From NCBI GenBank assembly GCA_913061145.1, contig CAJXUQ010000016.1:19231-83230 (forward strand): a DNA stretch of 64,000 bases, read 5' to 3'. Below the pieces are notes generated by a model. That model worked only from the letters and a program-made list of their open reading frames with translations. It searched no databases and was not told the origin of the DNA. Both the position numbers and the translations under genes were made by a program. The stretch comes from an uncultured Haliea sp. (GTDB lineage Bacteria > Pseudomonadota > Gammaproteobacteria > Pseudomonadales > Halieaceae). The number at the start of each line of letters is the position of its first letter. Within the stretch, counting starts at the first letter, position 1. Positions 22,223 through 30,460 of the stretch are shown here, piece by piece.

Positions 22223-23547
22223 GGTCGGGGCTGTCTCTTGCGGCTCGCCTGTCCCTTGCCAGCGCCCTGATTCTGCCCGTGTTCCTGGGGGCCACTGGCT
22301 GGTACCTGGAGCATAGCCATCGCCTCAGCATAGAGGCCGCCCAGGCCGAGCGCCTGGAATTGCAATTGCTCAACCTGCTGGCACAGGCAGAATTCGACGC
22401 GGCGCTGGAAGTGCCTGCTGATTTGCTGGAGCCGCGTCTGGCGCAGCCGGGGTCAGGGTTCTACGCCGTGATCAGCGATGCTGACGGGACTCTCCTGTGG
22501 TCGTCGCGCTCCGCGCTGAGCCTGGACCTCAGCCGCATCCCCCTCGCCATGCCGCCACTGCGTCCGGGCGGCACTGCCAGCTCCCGGGTGAATGGGCTGC
22601 TCCGGGTTTCGCTACAGGTGCTCTGGGAGACGGCGTCCGGCTCGGACGTGCCCCTGCGCTTCACTGTGCTTGAAACCACCGCGCCGATCGAGGCCGATCT
22701 GGCGCAGTACCGGCGCAGCCTGCTGCTCTGGCTCGGCGGTTCCGCACTCGCTCTGCTGGGCTGTCAATTGCTGATTCTCGGCTGGGGCCTGCGCCCCTTG
22801 CGCGCGCTGGCGGTTGACATCGCGCGCCTGGAGGCGGGCGAAACGGCCCTGCTACAGCGTCCCTACCCGAGAGAGGTGGAGGTGCTCACACACAACCTCA
22901 ATACCCTTTTACAGGGGGAGCAACAGCGACGCGAACGGGTGCGGCGCACCCTGGGCGACCTTGCGCACAGTTTGAAAACACCACTGGCGGTGATCAGGAC
23001 AGCAGATCCGCAGGCCCGGGATTACCCCGAGGTGGTCTCGGAACAGACCGATCGCATGGAAGAGATCGTGAGCTACCAGTTGCAACGTGCGACCGGCGGC
23101 GGCGCCCGCCTGCTGCAGCGTGTTCCCGTGGCACCGGTCCTGGAGCGCCTGCGCGGCAGCCTGTTGAAGGTCTATGCGGGTCGCGCTATCGACATCCAAC
23201 TGCTGGTGGAGGCGGGCTGCACGTTCCGTGGTGACGAGCGCGACCTCATGGAGATGCTGGGCAACCTGATGGACAATGCCTGCAAGTACGCGCAGCGGCG
23301 CATTCGTATCAGCGCCGCCGGGGGCGAGGAACATCCGCTGGACATCATCGTTGAGGACGATGGGCCCGGCGTCGCCCCGGCGCTCTGCCGGACTATCCTG
23401 CAGCGCGGCTTTCGTGCCGACAGCCGCGGTGAGGGGCAGGGCATTGGACTGTCGGTGACGGCAGACATTGCCGCGAGTTATCAGGGCAGCCTGACCATTG
23501 ACTCCGGCGGTCAGGGTGGTGCGCGTGTCCGCCTGCGCTTTGACTGA
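22219..23547 (+). CDS. PhoQ/QseC-like sensor histidine kinase
   Basis: A 442-residue inner-membrane kinase. Two membrane spans (about 9-29 and 169-192) enclose a roughly 140-residue periplasmic sensor. A HAMP-like linker follows, then the phosphoacceptor helix GDLAHSLKTPLAVIR. The ATPase domain has the N box NLMDNACKYA, G1 EDDGPGV and G2 GEGQGIGLSV. Starting with GTG inside the regulator's stop codon, it is translationally coupled to it. The signal is unknown; the His-rich neighbour makes a metal ion or cationic stress plausible but unproven. Confidence 0.94.
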   Translation: MRSGLSLAARLSLASALILPVFLGATGWYLEHSHRLSIEAAQAERLELQLLNLLAQAEFDAALEVPADLLEPRLAQPGSGFYAVISDADGTLLWSSRSALSLDLSRIPLAMPPLRPGGTASSRVNGLLRVSLQVLWETASGSDVPLRFTVLETTAPIEADLAQYRRSLLLWLGGSALALLGCQLLILGWGLRPLRALAVDIARLEAGETALLQRPYPREVEVLTHNLNTLLQGEQQRRERVRRTLGDLAHSLKTPLAVIRTADPQARDYPEVVSEQTDRMEEIVSYQLQRATGGGARLLQRVPVAPVLERLRGSLLKVYAGRAIDIQLLVEAGCTFRGDERDLMEMLGNLMDNACKYAQRRIRISAAGGEEHPLDIIVEDDGPGVAPALCRTILQRGFRADSRGEGQGIGLSVTADIAASYQGSLTIDSGGQGGARVRLRFD

Positions 23548-23583
23548 TCGCCAGAGTCGTCGTAAACCAAGGGAGAAATCATC

Positions 23584-24312
23584 ATGAAAAACCTGCCGCA
23601 CAGTATCCGGTGCCTGTTTGCCCTGCTGCTGTTGTTCACGCACACGGCCGTCGCAGCGGAGGGCCGGCCCTATCCGCAGATCCGCGTCACCGGTGAAGGC
23701 GTGGCAACCCTGCCTCCGGATATGGCGCTGTTGTCCCTGGCGGTGACGCGGGACGCGCCGACGGCCGCACAGGCCCTCGAGGAAACCTCCAGCGCGATGC
23801 GGGATGTACTGGCGGCCATGCGCAAGGCGGGTATTGAGGAGCGCGACCTGCAAACCGAACAGTTTGCCATTCACCCCCGATACCGGGATGAGCCAGCGCA
23901 GGTCAAGGGCGAGCCCCCCACACCCCGCATCGTCGGCTACACCGTCAGCAATGGGCTCAGCGTGCGCGTGCGCCAGCTCGACAGCCTGGGCGCGATTATC
24001 GACATGTCGGTGCGGCTGGGCGTGAATCAGGGTGGCGGCATCCAGTTTCTCAACGATGATCCGGCTGCCGCTATTACGGCGGCCCGCACGGCGGCAATGC
24101 AGGATGCCCTGGCCCGGGCCCGAACCCTGGCTGCCGCGGCCAACGTGGGCCTCGGTGCCATTCTCGACATCTCGGAGCAATCCTATCAACCCCGTCCGAT
24201 GATGATGGCGAGAGCAGACATGGTGATGGCCGATGCCGGTGCTGTGCCCATTGCCGGCGGCGAGAACAGCTACCGGGTGACGGTCAATGTTGTGCTGGCT
24301 CTGGAGCAGTGA
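23584..24312 (+). CDS. exported SIMPL-domain (YggE/DUF541) protein
   Basis: A 242-residue protein with signal peptide (CLFALLLLFTHTAVAAE) followed by one SIMPL domain. Landmarks are PQIRVTGEGVATLPPDMALLSLAV, GIEERDLQTEQFAIHPRY, GYTVSNGLSVRVRQL, ARTAAMQDALARARTLAAAANVGLG and the final YRVTVNVVLALE strand. YggE-type proteins lower oxidative damage by an unclear mechanism, and the family forms ring-like periplasmic assemblies. It lies 36 bases after the kinase gene on the same strand with a good AGGGAGAAA site, so it may be cotranscribed. Confidence 0.92.
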   Translation: MKNLPHSIRCLFALLLLFTHTAVAAEGRPYPQIRVTGEGVATLPPDMALLSLAVTRDAPTAAQALEETSSAMRDVLAAMRKAGIEERDLQTEQFAIHPRYRDEPAQVKGEPPTPRIVGYTVSNGLSVRVRQLDSLGAIIDMSVRLGVNQGGGIQFLNDDPAAAITAARTAAMQDALARARTLAAAANVGLGAILDISEQSYQPRPMMMARADMVMADAGAVPIAGGENSYRVTVNVVLALEQ

Positions 24313-24614
24313 GTCGCGCGGGGAAAAAATTACCGTTTGCAGGGAATAAGCGGCAGCTGCCAGACGTCTTAGGTTTGAAAGTGGAGTGAAACACTACTTT
24401 GAGGGGGCGGCGAAGTGCCGTTTGGGTAGTGTCCCGGATGCGCAAGCAGTGGGGCACACGGCCTTCCCCGTCAGCCTCCATTTTCGTTGAAGGTCCGCTG
24501 AACCTGAGCGTACAGAAGGTGCTAACCAACCGGCTGGGTGTAAAGGGGAGGGGAGTTTCAACGCCTCAGGACAGGATGGGGAACGCTAGCCCCCCAGCCC
24601 TGGAACTACAGGGT
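24313..24614. other. non-coding gap between convergent genes
   Basis: About 300 bases without a supportable gene. Palindromes GGCAGCTGCC (24352-24361) and AGACGTCT (24363-24370) lie shortly after the SIMPL gene. Forward frames here have composition unlike the neighbouring genes. Confidence 0.4.
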
Positions 24615-24643
24615 TTATTGCCAGCTTCTGGTAATAAGCCCTG
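24609..24643 (-). terminator. long hairpin at the end of the anti-sigma gene
   Basis: CAGGG-T-TTATT-G-CCAG, loop CTT, CTGG-T-AATAA-G-CCCTG forms a stem of about 16 positions with two mismatches. The anti-sigma stop codon (24615-24617) is inside it. No T-run follows on the minus strand, so it is a possible transcript-end or stability hairpin rather than a classical terminator. Confidence 0.5.
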
Positions 24644-25343
24644 CTTCTCTTTTCGCACTTGCCGCATCACCACTCGCATTGCTCTCCACGAAGGTGGCGA
24701 CCGGGTCGCTGTCCGCTGCGCTGGCGGGACGGTAGGCGTCTGCAGCACCGTTCTGCAGGGAAGTTTGTACTGCGGCTACGCGGGTCTCCCAGTGCCCATC
24801 ATCACGGCAGGCAACACCGCGGATGGTTTGCGCCTCGTTGGCCAGGAGGTATTCCCGGCACCAGGTACCCTCATGGTTAGGGAAGCTCAGTACCGGACGC
24901 AACCTGCTGCCATCGGCCAGTGTTTCCCAGCCGTCGGCTCGCGAAGGTAGCTGTTCCAGCGCCGCGGACAGCACCGCGCCACTGTCGCCATGTTGTTCAG
25001 CTTGCCATTGGGGTACCAGAAGCAATGCGGCAGCCGCCGCCAGTGATGCCGCAACGGCGAATCCACGCGCGTTGTTCATGGTAAACCGGTGCAGGCGATG
25101 GGGTTGTGTCTGAATCCGTACCGGGGCGTTCTCCAGCATTGCGCTCACCCGTTCAGGCAGGGGTTGCCGGGCGGCCGCCGCACGCAGTGTCCCGCGCAGT
25201 TGTGCCTGCAGTGCGCGCATCGCCTCCAGATTCGCCGCGAGGGCGGCATCCTCTGCAATACGGCGCTCACAGGCCGCGCGTTCTGCGGGCAGCAGCTCGC
25301 CGTCCAGGTATGCTGACAGTATTTCCCAGTCCTGATCTGTCAT
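24615..25343 (-). CDS. membrane anti-sigma factor
   Basis: A 242-residue single-span protein. The cytoplasmic N-terminus (MTDQDWEILSAYLDGELLPAERAACERRI) is the usual anti-sigma opening, in which YLDGEL is typical, although the zinc-binding HxxxCxxC motif is not visible. One membrane segment lies near residues 95-112 (FAVAASLAAAAALLLVP). The remaining about 130 residues should be periplasmic and include a Cys pair (WCREYL, VACRDD). The gene starts 19 bases after the ECF sigma stop, the standard order. The periplasmic domain would be the signal receiver; proteolytic release is typical but unseen here. Confidence 0.85.
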   Translation of the reverse strand: MTDQDWEILSAYLDGELLPAERAACERRIAEDAALAANLEAMRALQAQLRGTLRAAAARQPLPERVSAMLENAPVRIQTQPHRLHRFTMNNARGFAVAASLAAAAALLLVPQWQAEQHGDSGAVLSAALEQLPSRADGWETLADGSRLRPVLSFPNHEGTWCREYLLANEAQTIRGVACRDDGHWETRVAAVQTSLQNGAADAYRPASAADSDPVATFVESNASGDAASAKREAGLITRSWQ

Positions 25344-25362
25344 GTCGCCTTTCACATCGTCC

Positions 25363-25860
25363 TCATTCCGGGGTCTCCCGGTTTTTCAGCAGCTGCGCCC
25401 TCGCCCGGGCCACCCTGCTCATGATAGTGCCGACGGGCACCTCCAATATGTCAGCGGCCTCGGCATAACTCTTGCCTTCCACCGCGACCAGCGACAGCGC
25501 CATGCGCTGCTCGGGCGGCAAGGCATCCAGCGCCATTGCAACCGCCTCCAGCGCACGTTCGCTGTCTGCGTCGTCCTCGGCCGACGGCGCCTCATCGGTG
25601 TCCCATGCCATCTGTAGCGGGTAACGCTGGCGGACCTCGCGCGAGCGAAGTTCGTCAATCCACGCGTTCCTGCACACCCTGTATGCCCATTTCGCCGCGT
25701 CGGCGTCATCGGGCATGCCCTTCTCCAGGATGCGCTCTACGGTCATCTGCAGCAGATCGTCAGCGTCAGCCGACGTTCCGCTCAGTGACAGGCAGAACCG
25801 ACGCAAATTGCTCAGTTCTGCCATCAGAACTTCTCGCTGTGAGTGGCTCAGCGATGGCAT
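25363..25860 (-). CDS. ECF-type RNA polymerase sigma factor
   Basis: A 165-residue group IV sigma factor. Region 2 spans about residues 15-75 (LCLSGTSADADDLLQMTVERILEK, WAYRVCRNAWIDELRSR). Region 4 spans about 110-160 (LDALPPEQRMALSLVAVEGKSYAEAADILEVPVGTIMSRVARARAQL) with the recognition helix VGTIMSR. The two regions are joined by an acidic linker. The ATG at 25860 gives MPSLSHSQRE; upstream in-frame codons cross the promoter region. It is divergent from the subtilisin gene with 119 bases between. It probably drives its own operon and the protease, inferred from context. Confidence 0.93.
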   Translation of the reverse strand: MPSLSHSQREVLMAELSNLRRFCLSLSGTSADADDLLQMTVERILEKGMPDDADAAKWAYRVCRNAWIDELRSREVRQRYPLQMAWDTDEAPSAEDDADSERALEAVAMALDALPPEQRMALSLVAVEGKSYAEAADILEVPVGTIMSRVARARAQLLKNRETPE

Positions 25861-25914
25861 AATGATCCTGTTACTGGAGATGACGATTAGCCGCCGGATT
25901 CTATTCCATTTGGG

Positions 25915-25939
25915 GGAATTAATCGCGCTATGATTCGTC
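25915..25939 (+). promoter_or_regulatory. candidate ECF promoter for the subtilisin gene
   Basis: GGAATT (25915-25920), a 15-base spacer and CGTC (25936-25939) resemble ECF -35 and -10 elements. The start codon is 40 bases downstream. A TATGAT (25930-25935) inside the same stretch could instead be a sigma-70 -10 element, so the assignment is tentative. Confidence 0.35.
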
Positions 25940-25979
25940 TTTACTATAGATGGCATTGGCCATGTGGAGGGTGAAAGCT

Positions 25980-27665
25980 GTGCGACAGTCTACCGTAATG
26001 TCCCCTTTTCAGTGTATTGCACCGGCGGCGTGCTCCACGCTGCGGGCCGCTTTGCTGTTCCTCCCGGCCTGTATTTTCGCCACAGCACTGTTCGCCCTTG
26101 CGCCGACCCCGGTGCTCGCGCAGGTTCCCTGCTGCCTCGATGAAGAGGAGTTCGAGGAGTATCTCGAAGAGTCCATCGAAGAGGAAGTTGCGGAGAACGT
26201 CGAAGAGGAAGTGGCCGAGAATATCGAGGAAGAACTCGAGGTTGTCGTTGACCAGGCGGTCGGGGAAACCATTGAGGATTCCATCGAGGATTCCATCGAG
26301 GAAACGATCGACGATTCGGTGGAGAAATCGGTTGAGGAAACGGTCGCCGACAGCGTGGAAGAGTCGGTGGAAGACGCCGTCGAAAGCACGGTTGAAGAGT
26401 CGGTGGCGGGTGCGGTAGAGGATTCCGTGGAAACCTCCGTTGAGCAGAATGTTGCCAGTGCGGTTGAAAAATCGGTTGAAGAAACCGTGGAGCAGACGGT
26501 AACCGCGTCGGTCGAGGGCCAGGTTGAGGTCGGCATCGCGGCGGCGATTGAAGATCGTCTGGAAAGCGAAATCGCGACTGTGCTAGAGGATCTCGAAAGT
26601 CAGTTGGAGATCGATGAGGCGCGCATCAAGACACAGCAGTGGCTGGTGATGGCAGAGCCCGAGGTATTCGACGAGCTGGCGGTCAAGGGATACCTGTTTG
26701 ACCGCGTGACAGACTTGCCGGGTATGGGGTTGCTGCTGGCAGAAGTGGAAGCCCCTTCCAGCTTTGAAATCTATGATGTGCGTGAAGGTGTCATCGATGT
26801 CGTGGGGCGCGGGCGCGCCGAAGTGGATTTGAACCACATTTATACGGCGAGCGCTCCGGTGCACCATACGGTAGAAGGCGCGAGACCGCGCAATGTATTG
26901 CATTTTCCTGCGGGAATGGACGATCTGGCGTTGCGTCTGGGCATGATTGACAGTCTGGTGGATACCGCGCACCCCGCGTTGCAGAAGGCCAATATTCACA
27001 GCCGTGCGTTTGCCACGGAAGGGGCTACGTTGCCCGCCTTCCACGGTACGGCGATCGCGTCCATTTTTACCGGTCGGGATACGGACTACCTCGGCCTGGC
27101 GCCCAGTGCTGAACTCTACGCCGCCGCCGTGTTCGAGCAGGACGCGGCGCGCGGTGAAATCGCCAGCACTGTCAGCCTGGTGCGTGCTCTCGACTGGTTG
27201 ATCTCATCCGGTGTCGACGTGGTGAACATCTCTCTGGCGGGGCCACCCAATCGCCTGTTGGAGAAAGCGCTGAGCCGCGCTGCGTCGCGTGGCGTGCTGA
27301 TTCTCGCTGCAGCGGGAAACGGTGGTCCCATGGCCAAACCCATGTATCCCGCCGCCTATCCGTCAGTCATGGCAGTGACGGCAGTCGATGCCCACGGGCG
27401 CGTGTTCAGGCTGGCGAACCGCGGCGACTATGTTGACCTGGCGGCGCCGGGTGTCGGCCTGTTGCATGCGCGGTCCGGCGGTGGCTATGCCACCTCGTCA
27501 GGCACGTCCTTTGCCGTGCCGTTTGTGGCTACCGCCGCTGCCCGTTTGCGTCTGCTGTCGCCTTATGAAGATGTGCGGGAAGCGCTGCTCAGCAGTGTGC
27601 AGGACGAGGGTGTGCCCGGGCGCGATGATGTGTACGGCTACGGGGTGTTGCGCGTAAACGGCTGA
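25980..27665 (+). CDS. exported subtilisin-like (S8) serine protease with long acidic tetrad-repeat region
   Basis: About 561 residues from a GTG preceded by GGAGG at 9 bases; a longer frame begins at ATG 25950. The signal peptide (ALLFLPACIFATALFALAPTPVLAQ) ends near residue 48. Residues about 58-202 form an acidic region in which every fourth residue is Val, Ile, Leu or Phe (37 in succession), mostly as x-[ST]-V-E. A linker and a compact S8 domain follow (about 315-560): Asp324 in GMIDSLVD, His355 in FHGTAIAS, oxyanion Asn447 in AAGNGG, Ser510 in SGTSFAVP. The triad is complete. It sits divergent to an ECF sigma/anti-sigma pair and tail-to-tail with an outer-membrane barrel. Substrate unknown. 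Confidence 0.9.
   Translation: MRQSTVMSPFQCIAPAACSTLRAALLFLPACIFATALFALAPTPVLAQVPCCLDEEEFEEYLEESIEEEVAENVEEEVAENIEEELEVVVDQAVGETIEDSIEDSIEETIDDSVEKSVEETVADSVEESVEDAVESTVEESVAGAVEDSVETSVEQNVASAVEKSVEETVEQTVTASVEGQVEVGIAAAIEDRLESEIATVLEDLESQLEIDEARIKTQQWLVMAEPEVFDELAVKGYLFDRVTDLPGMGLLLAEVEAPSSFEIYDVREGVIDVVGRGRAEVDLNHIYTASAPVHHTVEGARPRNVLHFPAGMDDLALRLGMIDSLVDTAHPALQKANIHSRAFATEGATLPAFHGTAIASIFTGRDTDYLGLAPSAELYAAAVFEQDAARGEIASTVSLVRALDWLISSGVDVVNISLAGPPNRLLEKALSRAASRGVLILAAAGNGGPMAKPMYPAAYPSVMAVTAVDAHGRVFRLANRGDYVDLAAPGVGLLHARSGGGYATSSGTSFAVPFVATAAARLRLLSPYEDVREALLSSVQDEGVPGRDDVYGYGVLRVNG
26151..26585 (+). repeat. coding tandem tetrapeptide repeat (x-S/T-V-E)
   Basis: A 12-base degenerate repeat encodes 37 consecutive four-residue units with a branched or large aliphatic residue at each fourth position and Glu or Asp dominating the rest. 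Codons vary (GTG, GTC, GTT, GTA), so the protein pattern, and not recent DNA duplication, seems to be maintained. Confidence 0.85.
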
Positions 27666-28619
27666 TTACCAGCGATAAACATAGCGGCTGCCGACAATGC
27701 CCTGTTCGAAGTCGCTGATCTGGAAGTTGGAGCGGTAGTCCCCGTAGGCGAAGTAGAGCTGCAGCGCGCCCTGTTTTGACAGGGGGTACTCCAGGTCCAG
27801 CTGCACCCGATGCCGCTCATCCCGACGCTGCTCTCCCTCTATGCTGCCTATTCCCGGCGTCAGTCCACTGTAATCGCGGTTTTCATAGCGGTAGGCCATT
27901 TCCAGCTTGAGCACTTTCTCACCAACATCGACCCGGCGTATGTAGCGCAGCTTGGCAGCGTGGGATGTGAAATCCAGACGCTCAAGGTTGGCGTCCTCAG
28001 AACGGAACCGGTAACCCATATTGAAGTAGCTGCGCAAGCCGCGCGCGAAAAAATAGACATCGATTTCTCCCGTGTGCGTGGTGGCGTCGCGCTCTGCACG
28101 CTCCTTGATCTGCTTGTCGGAGAAGACATAGGCGGCCCTGCTGAACCACTTCTGGCTGAGGAAGCCGGAGACATAAGGTGACGCCCTGTAGAGTTCCAGG
28201 AAGCCGTTGCCGTCCAGCAGTGAATTGACATAAAACGTGGAGAATCCGGCGTCAACGCGACCCGCCTGGGTTTTCAGGTTGGCGCCAAGGATATGCGTTT
28301 GCCGGTTCAGGTCTGAAAAATCCTGGTACATATCCTGGTTGAAGTCGTAGGTCAGGCGCAGGTCAGTCTCGGGACTGAAATAAGTGCGCATACCCAATTT
28401 GCCTTCAACGGTTACCGCGGAATCCCCTTCCCGTGTGCTGGCATCCAGTTCATCAATGGTGACGTTGGTATCGTACTCGGCACCTACGCCCAACTCGGCA
28501 AAATAGCTCGTTGGCGGAGTGCTTTCGGTTCTGGTGTCCTCTTCGGCTGCGGCACCCAGGGACATCAAGCACGCAGTCAGGGCGACGACTCCGGCCAGGT
28601 TAAATCTCGGCTGTGGCAT
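27666..28619 (-). CDS. outer-membrane beta-barrel protein
   Basis: A 317-residue exported protein. The signal peptide (LAGVVALTACLMSLGAAAE) is followed by alternating amphipathic strands through the whole length (for example YFAELGVGAEYDTNVTI, LRLTYDFNQDMYQDF, LKLEMAYRYENRDYSG, LQLYFAYGDYRSNFQ). The C-terminus is a strand ending in Trp (SRYVYRW), the signal recognised by the BAM machinery. About 12-16 strands seem likely. No porin or lipoprotein-assembly family is certain, although the style recalls surface-lipoprotein assembly modifier barrels. Its stop abuts the subtilisin stop with no gap, so the pair converges. Confidence 0.78.
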   Translation of the reverse strand: MPQPRFNLAGVVALTACLMSLGAAAEEDTRTESTPPTSYFAELGVGAEYDTNVTIDELDASTREGDSAVTVEGKLGMRTYFSPETDLRLTYDFNQDMYQDFSDLNRQTHILGANLKTQAGRVDAGFSTFYVNSLLDGNGFLELYRASPYVSGFLSQKWFSRAAYVFSDKQIKERAERDATTHTGEIDVYFFARGLRSYFNMGYRFRSEDANLERLDFTSHAAKLRYIRRVDVGEKVLKLEMAYRYENRDYSGLTPGIGSIEGEQRRDERHRVQLDLEYPLSKQGALQLYFAYGDYRSNFQISDFEQGIVGSRYVYRW

Positions 28620-28826
28620 GCCAAGGGTCCTGATGGTGGTCGAGACGGAAACGCGAGACTAACCAATGGCGGCGTTTGCGACAAGGGCTTGCGCGGTACT
28701 CTCGCCTATGCTCAGCGTCGGTGAGCGTAATTTGCTCCCGCCGACGCAACGGCGCAGAATGCGCTTCGACGATTGCAGCCCAGAGATCGCTATCCCGTGC
28801 CCTCGCCAATACCGTACCTACCGCAC

Positions 28827-29645
28827 ATGAGCAACTCGCAGGTGTTGAGCATGGGGCTTGCGCCACTTGATGCGCAGCGGTGGATAGAGCCCGATGCAGC
28901 TCTCCCGTTTTGGCACGCGCACAAGCAGGCGGTACGTGCCCGTCTCGGCAGCCGTGTTTGTTGCGCTACGCCGGAATCGTTGCCGGCACAGCGCGAGGCG
29001 AGCACGCTGTTGGCCACGCACCTGGTACGTGATCATCCCGATCTCTACCGTCGTGCCGGACCCAAACTGCACTGCGGGAAGTACGCAGTCGATGTCGTTG
29101 GGGAACATCCGGAGCCGCTGTGGGCGATATCACTCGCGATGGCGGATGACCTGTTGCTTCTGCAACCCCGGGGTGACGAGTACGTGCTGACCGCTGCGAG
29201 TTTGTGTAGCCCAAGCCACTGGCGTCTGGAGGAGAAATTCGAGCAGCCGATGTCCACGATTCACGGCACCATTCCAGGATTTACCGGGGTACTGCAGCCA
29301 CGTGTGGAACGCTTTCTCCAGCACCTGCAACCTGCGCGCCCGGTCGAGCGTTTTAACTGGGGGTTGCAGCGGGGTGCTGCGCTCTGTGCCAGGCAGACCG
29401 AGGCGGCCGAAGGTGCGCTGCACTATCGCTGTGAGCGCCAGACCTTGTCCCGGTTGCCCGGCACCGGGGCTATCCTGTTTACAATACGGGTGTATCTGAG
29501 CCCCTTGAGCAGTTTGAGCGCGGTCCCTGGGGCGCTGCAGACGCTACTGCAGGCCATTGATGCGTGCCCGCCGGCACTGGCGGTCTACAAGGGATTCGAT
29601 CGCCTGCAGGATGACCTGGAAGACCTGCGGGGGACGTATGGCTGA
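28827..29645 (+). CDS. heme-dependent oxidative N-demethylase-family protein (DUF3445)
   Basis: A 272-residue protein of the family that includes the dimethylamine monooxygenase/oxidative N-demethylase alpha-like subunits. Recognisable parts are GLAPLDAQRWIEPD at the N-terminus, THLVRDHPDLY, PLWAISLAMADDLLLLQP, LTAASLCSPSHWRLEEKFEQPMSTIHGTIPGF and RQTLSRLPGTGAILFTIRVYLSPL. These match the family in order. The ATG at 28827 is chosen; earlier in-frame codons add a non-family leader. It overlaps the TauE gene by eight bases. No other demethylase subunits are next to it, so the substrate is open. Confidence 0.85.
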   Translation: MSNSQVLSMGLAPLDAQRWIEPDAALPFWHAHKQAVRARLGSRVCCATPESLPAQREASTLLATHLVRDHPDLYRRAGPKLHCGKYAVDVVGEHPEPLWAISLAMADDLLLLQPRGDEYVLTAASLCSPSHWRLEEKFEQPMSTIHGTIPGFTGVLQPRVERFLQHLQPARPVERFNWGLQRGAALCARQTEAAEGALHYRCERQTLSRLPGTGAILFTIRVYLSPLSSLSAVPGALQTLLQAIDACPPALAVYKGFDRLQDDLEDLRGTYG

Positions 29646-30441
29646 CCTCGCCTGGTGGCAGATGACGCTGATAGGCCTGCTGTTTGTGTGGGGAGGCTTC
29701 GTCCGCTCGGGTCTCGGTTTCGGCGGGGCGGTGCTGACACTGCCGTTCCTGCTGATGGTATACAACGCACCGTTGGTCTACCTGCCGATTATCTCCGTGC
29801 ACTTGCTGTTTTTCTCCGGGTTGACCATTCTCCAGGCCCATCTGCGGGCGCGCAGCGCCCGGCGCGACGGCGCCGCTGCACCGGAGGCCGCCGGCACGGT
29901 GAACTGGCCGTTTTTACGCTACGCTTTTGCGTTGATGCTGGTCCCGAAGCTGATTGGGGTTGCCGGTGTGCTCACCTTGCCGACGACGGTGGTCAGCAGT
30001 TTCATCTTTGTGGTGGTCGGGGCATACGCGGTGAGTTACATCCTGCAACGCCCGTTTAAGAGCAACAGTCCGCGTGTCGATGCCGGCCTGCTCATGCTGG
30101 GAGGTTATGTGAGCGGCACCTCACTGATTGCCGCGCCGCTGGTCGTGCCGGTAGCGGCGAGCCGGGTTGCCCGACACGAACTGCGCGACACCCTGTTCGT
30201 GCTCTGGTTTGTGCTGGTTGCGATAAAGCTGGCGGCGTTTGCCTGGACCGGCGTCGACCTGCAGTGGCGGCAGCACCTCTGGCTGCTCCCCTGCGCCGCT
30301 ATCGGCCATGTTCTGGGCCTGCGTTTCCACGCCTACACCCTGCGTGCTGACACCGCCGTGTTCTTTCGCGTACTCGGTGTGGGCCTGCTTGCCGTCAGCC
30401 TCGTCGGCCTGGCGCGCATGGTCAGTCAGGCCCTGGGCTGA
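29638..30441 (+). CDS. TauE/SafE-family membrane exporter
   Basis: A 267-residue inner-membrane protein with about eight spans. The N-terminal signature GGFVRSGLGFGGAVLTLPFLLMV and the repeat in the second half (LLMLGGYVSGTSLIAAPLVVPVA) match the TauE/SafE family, which exports sulfite, sulfoacetate or other small organic anions. The start at 29638 overlaps the previous coding end, so it is translationally linked to the N-demethylase-family gene. A function removing a product of that enzyme is possible but speculative. Confidence 0.88.
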   Translation: MADLAWWQMTLIGLLFVWGGFVRSGLGFGGAVLTLPFLLMVYNAPLVYLPIISVHLLFFSGLTILQAHLRARSARRDGAAAPEAAGTVNWPFLRYAFALMLVPKLIGVAGVLTLPTTVVSSFIFVVVGAYAVSYILQRPFKSNSPRVDAGLLMLGGYVSGTSLIAAPLVVPVAASRVARHELRDTLFVLWFVLVAIKLAAFAWTGVDLQWRQHLWLLPCAAIGHVLGLRFHAYTLRADTAVFFRVLGVGLLAVSLVGLARMVSQALG

Positions 30442-30460
30442 CCCCGCACAGGCCCGGCAC

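Noticed and set aside
22909..24189. Long minus-strand frame under the kinase and SIMPL genes
   Set aside because: The opposite strand encodes clear histidine kinase and SIMPL motifs; the antisense translation is unstructured His/Arg/Gln-rich sequence.
24399..24950. 183-codon plus-strand frame after the SIMPL gene
   Set aside because: Overlaps the anti-sigma gene antisense; no motif, and composition unlike neighbours.
26151..26585. DNA minisatellite from recent tandem duplication
   Set aside because: Codons at equivalent positions differ widely, so the 12-base pattern is protein-level and not a recent DNA repeat expansion.
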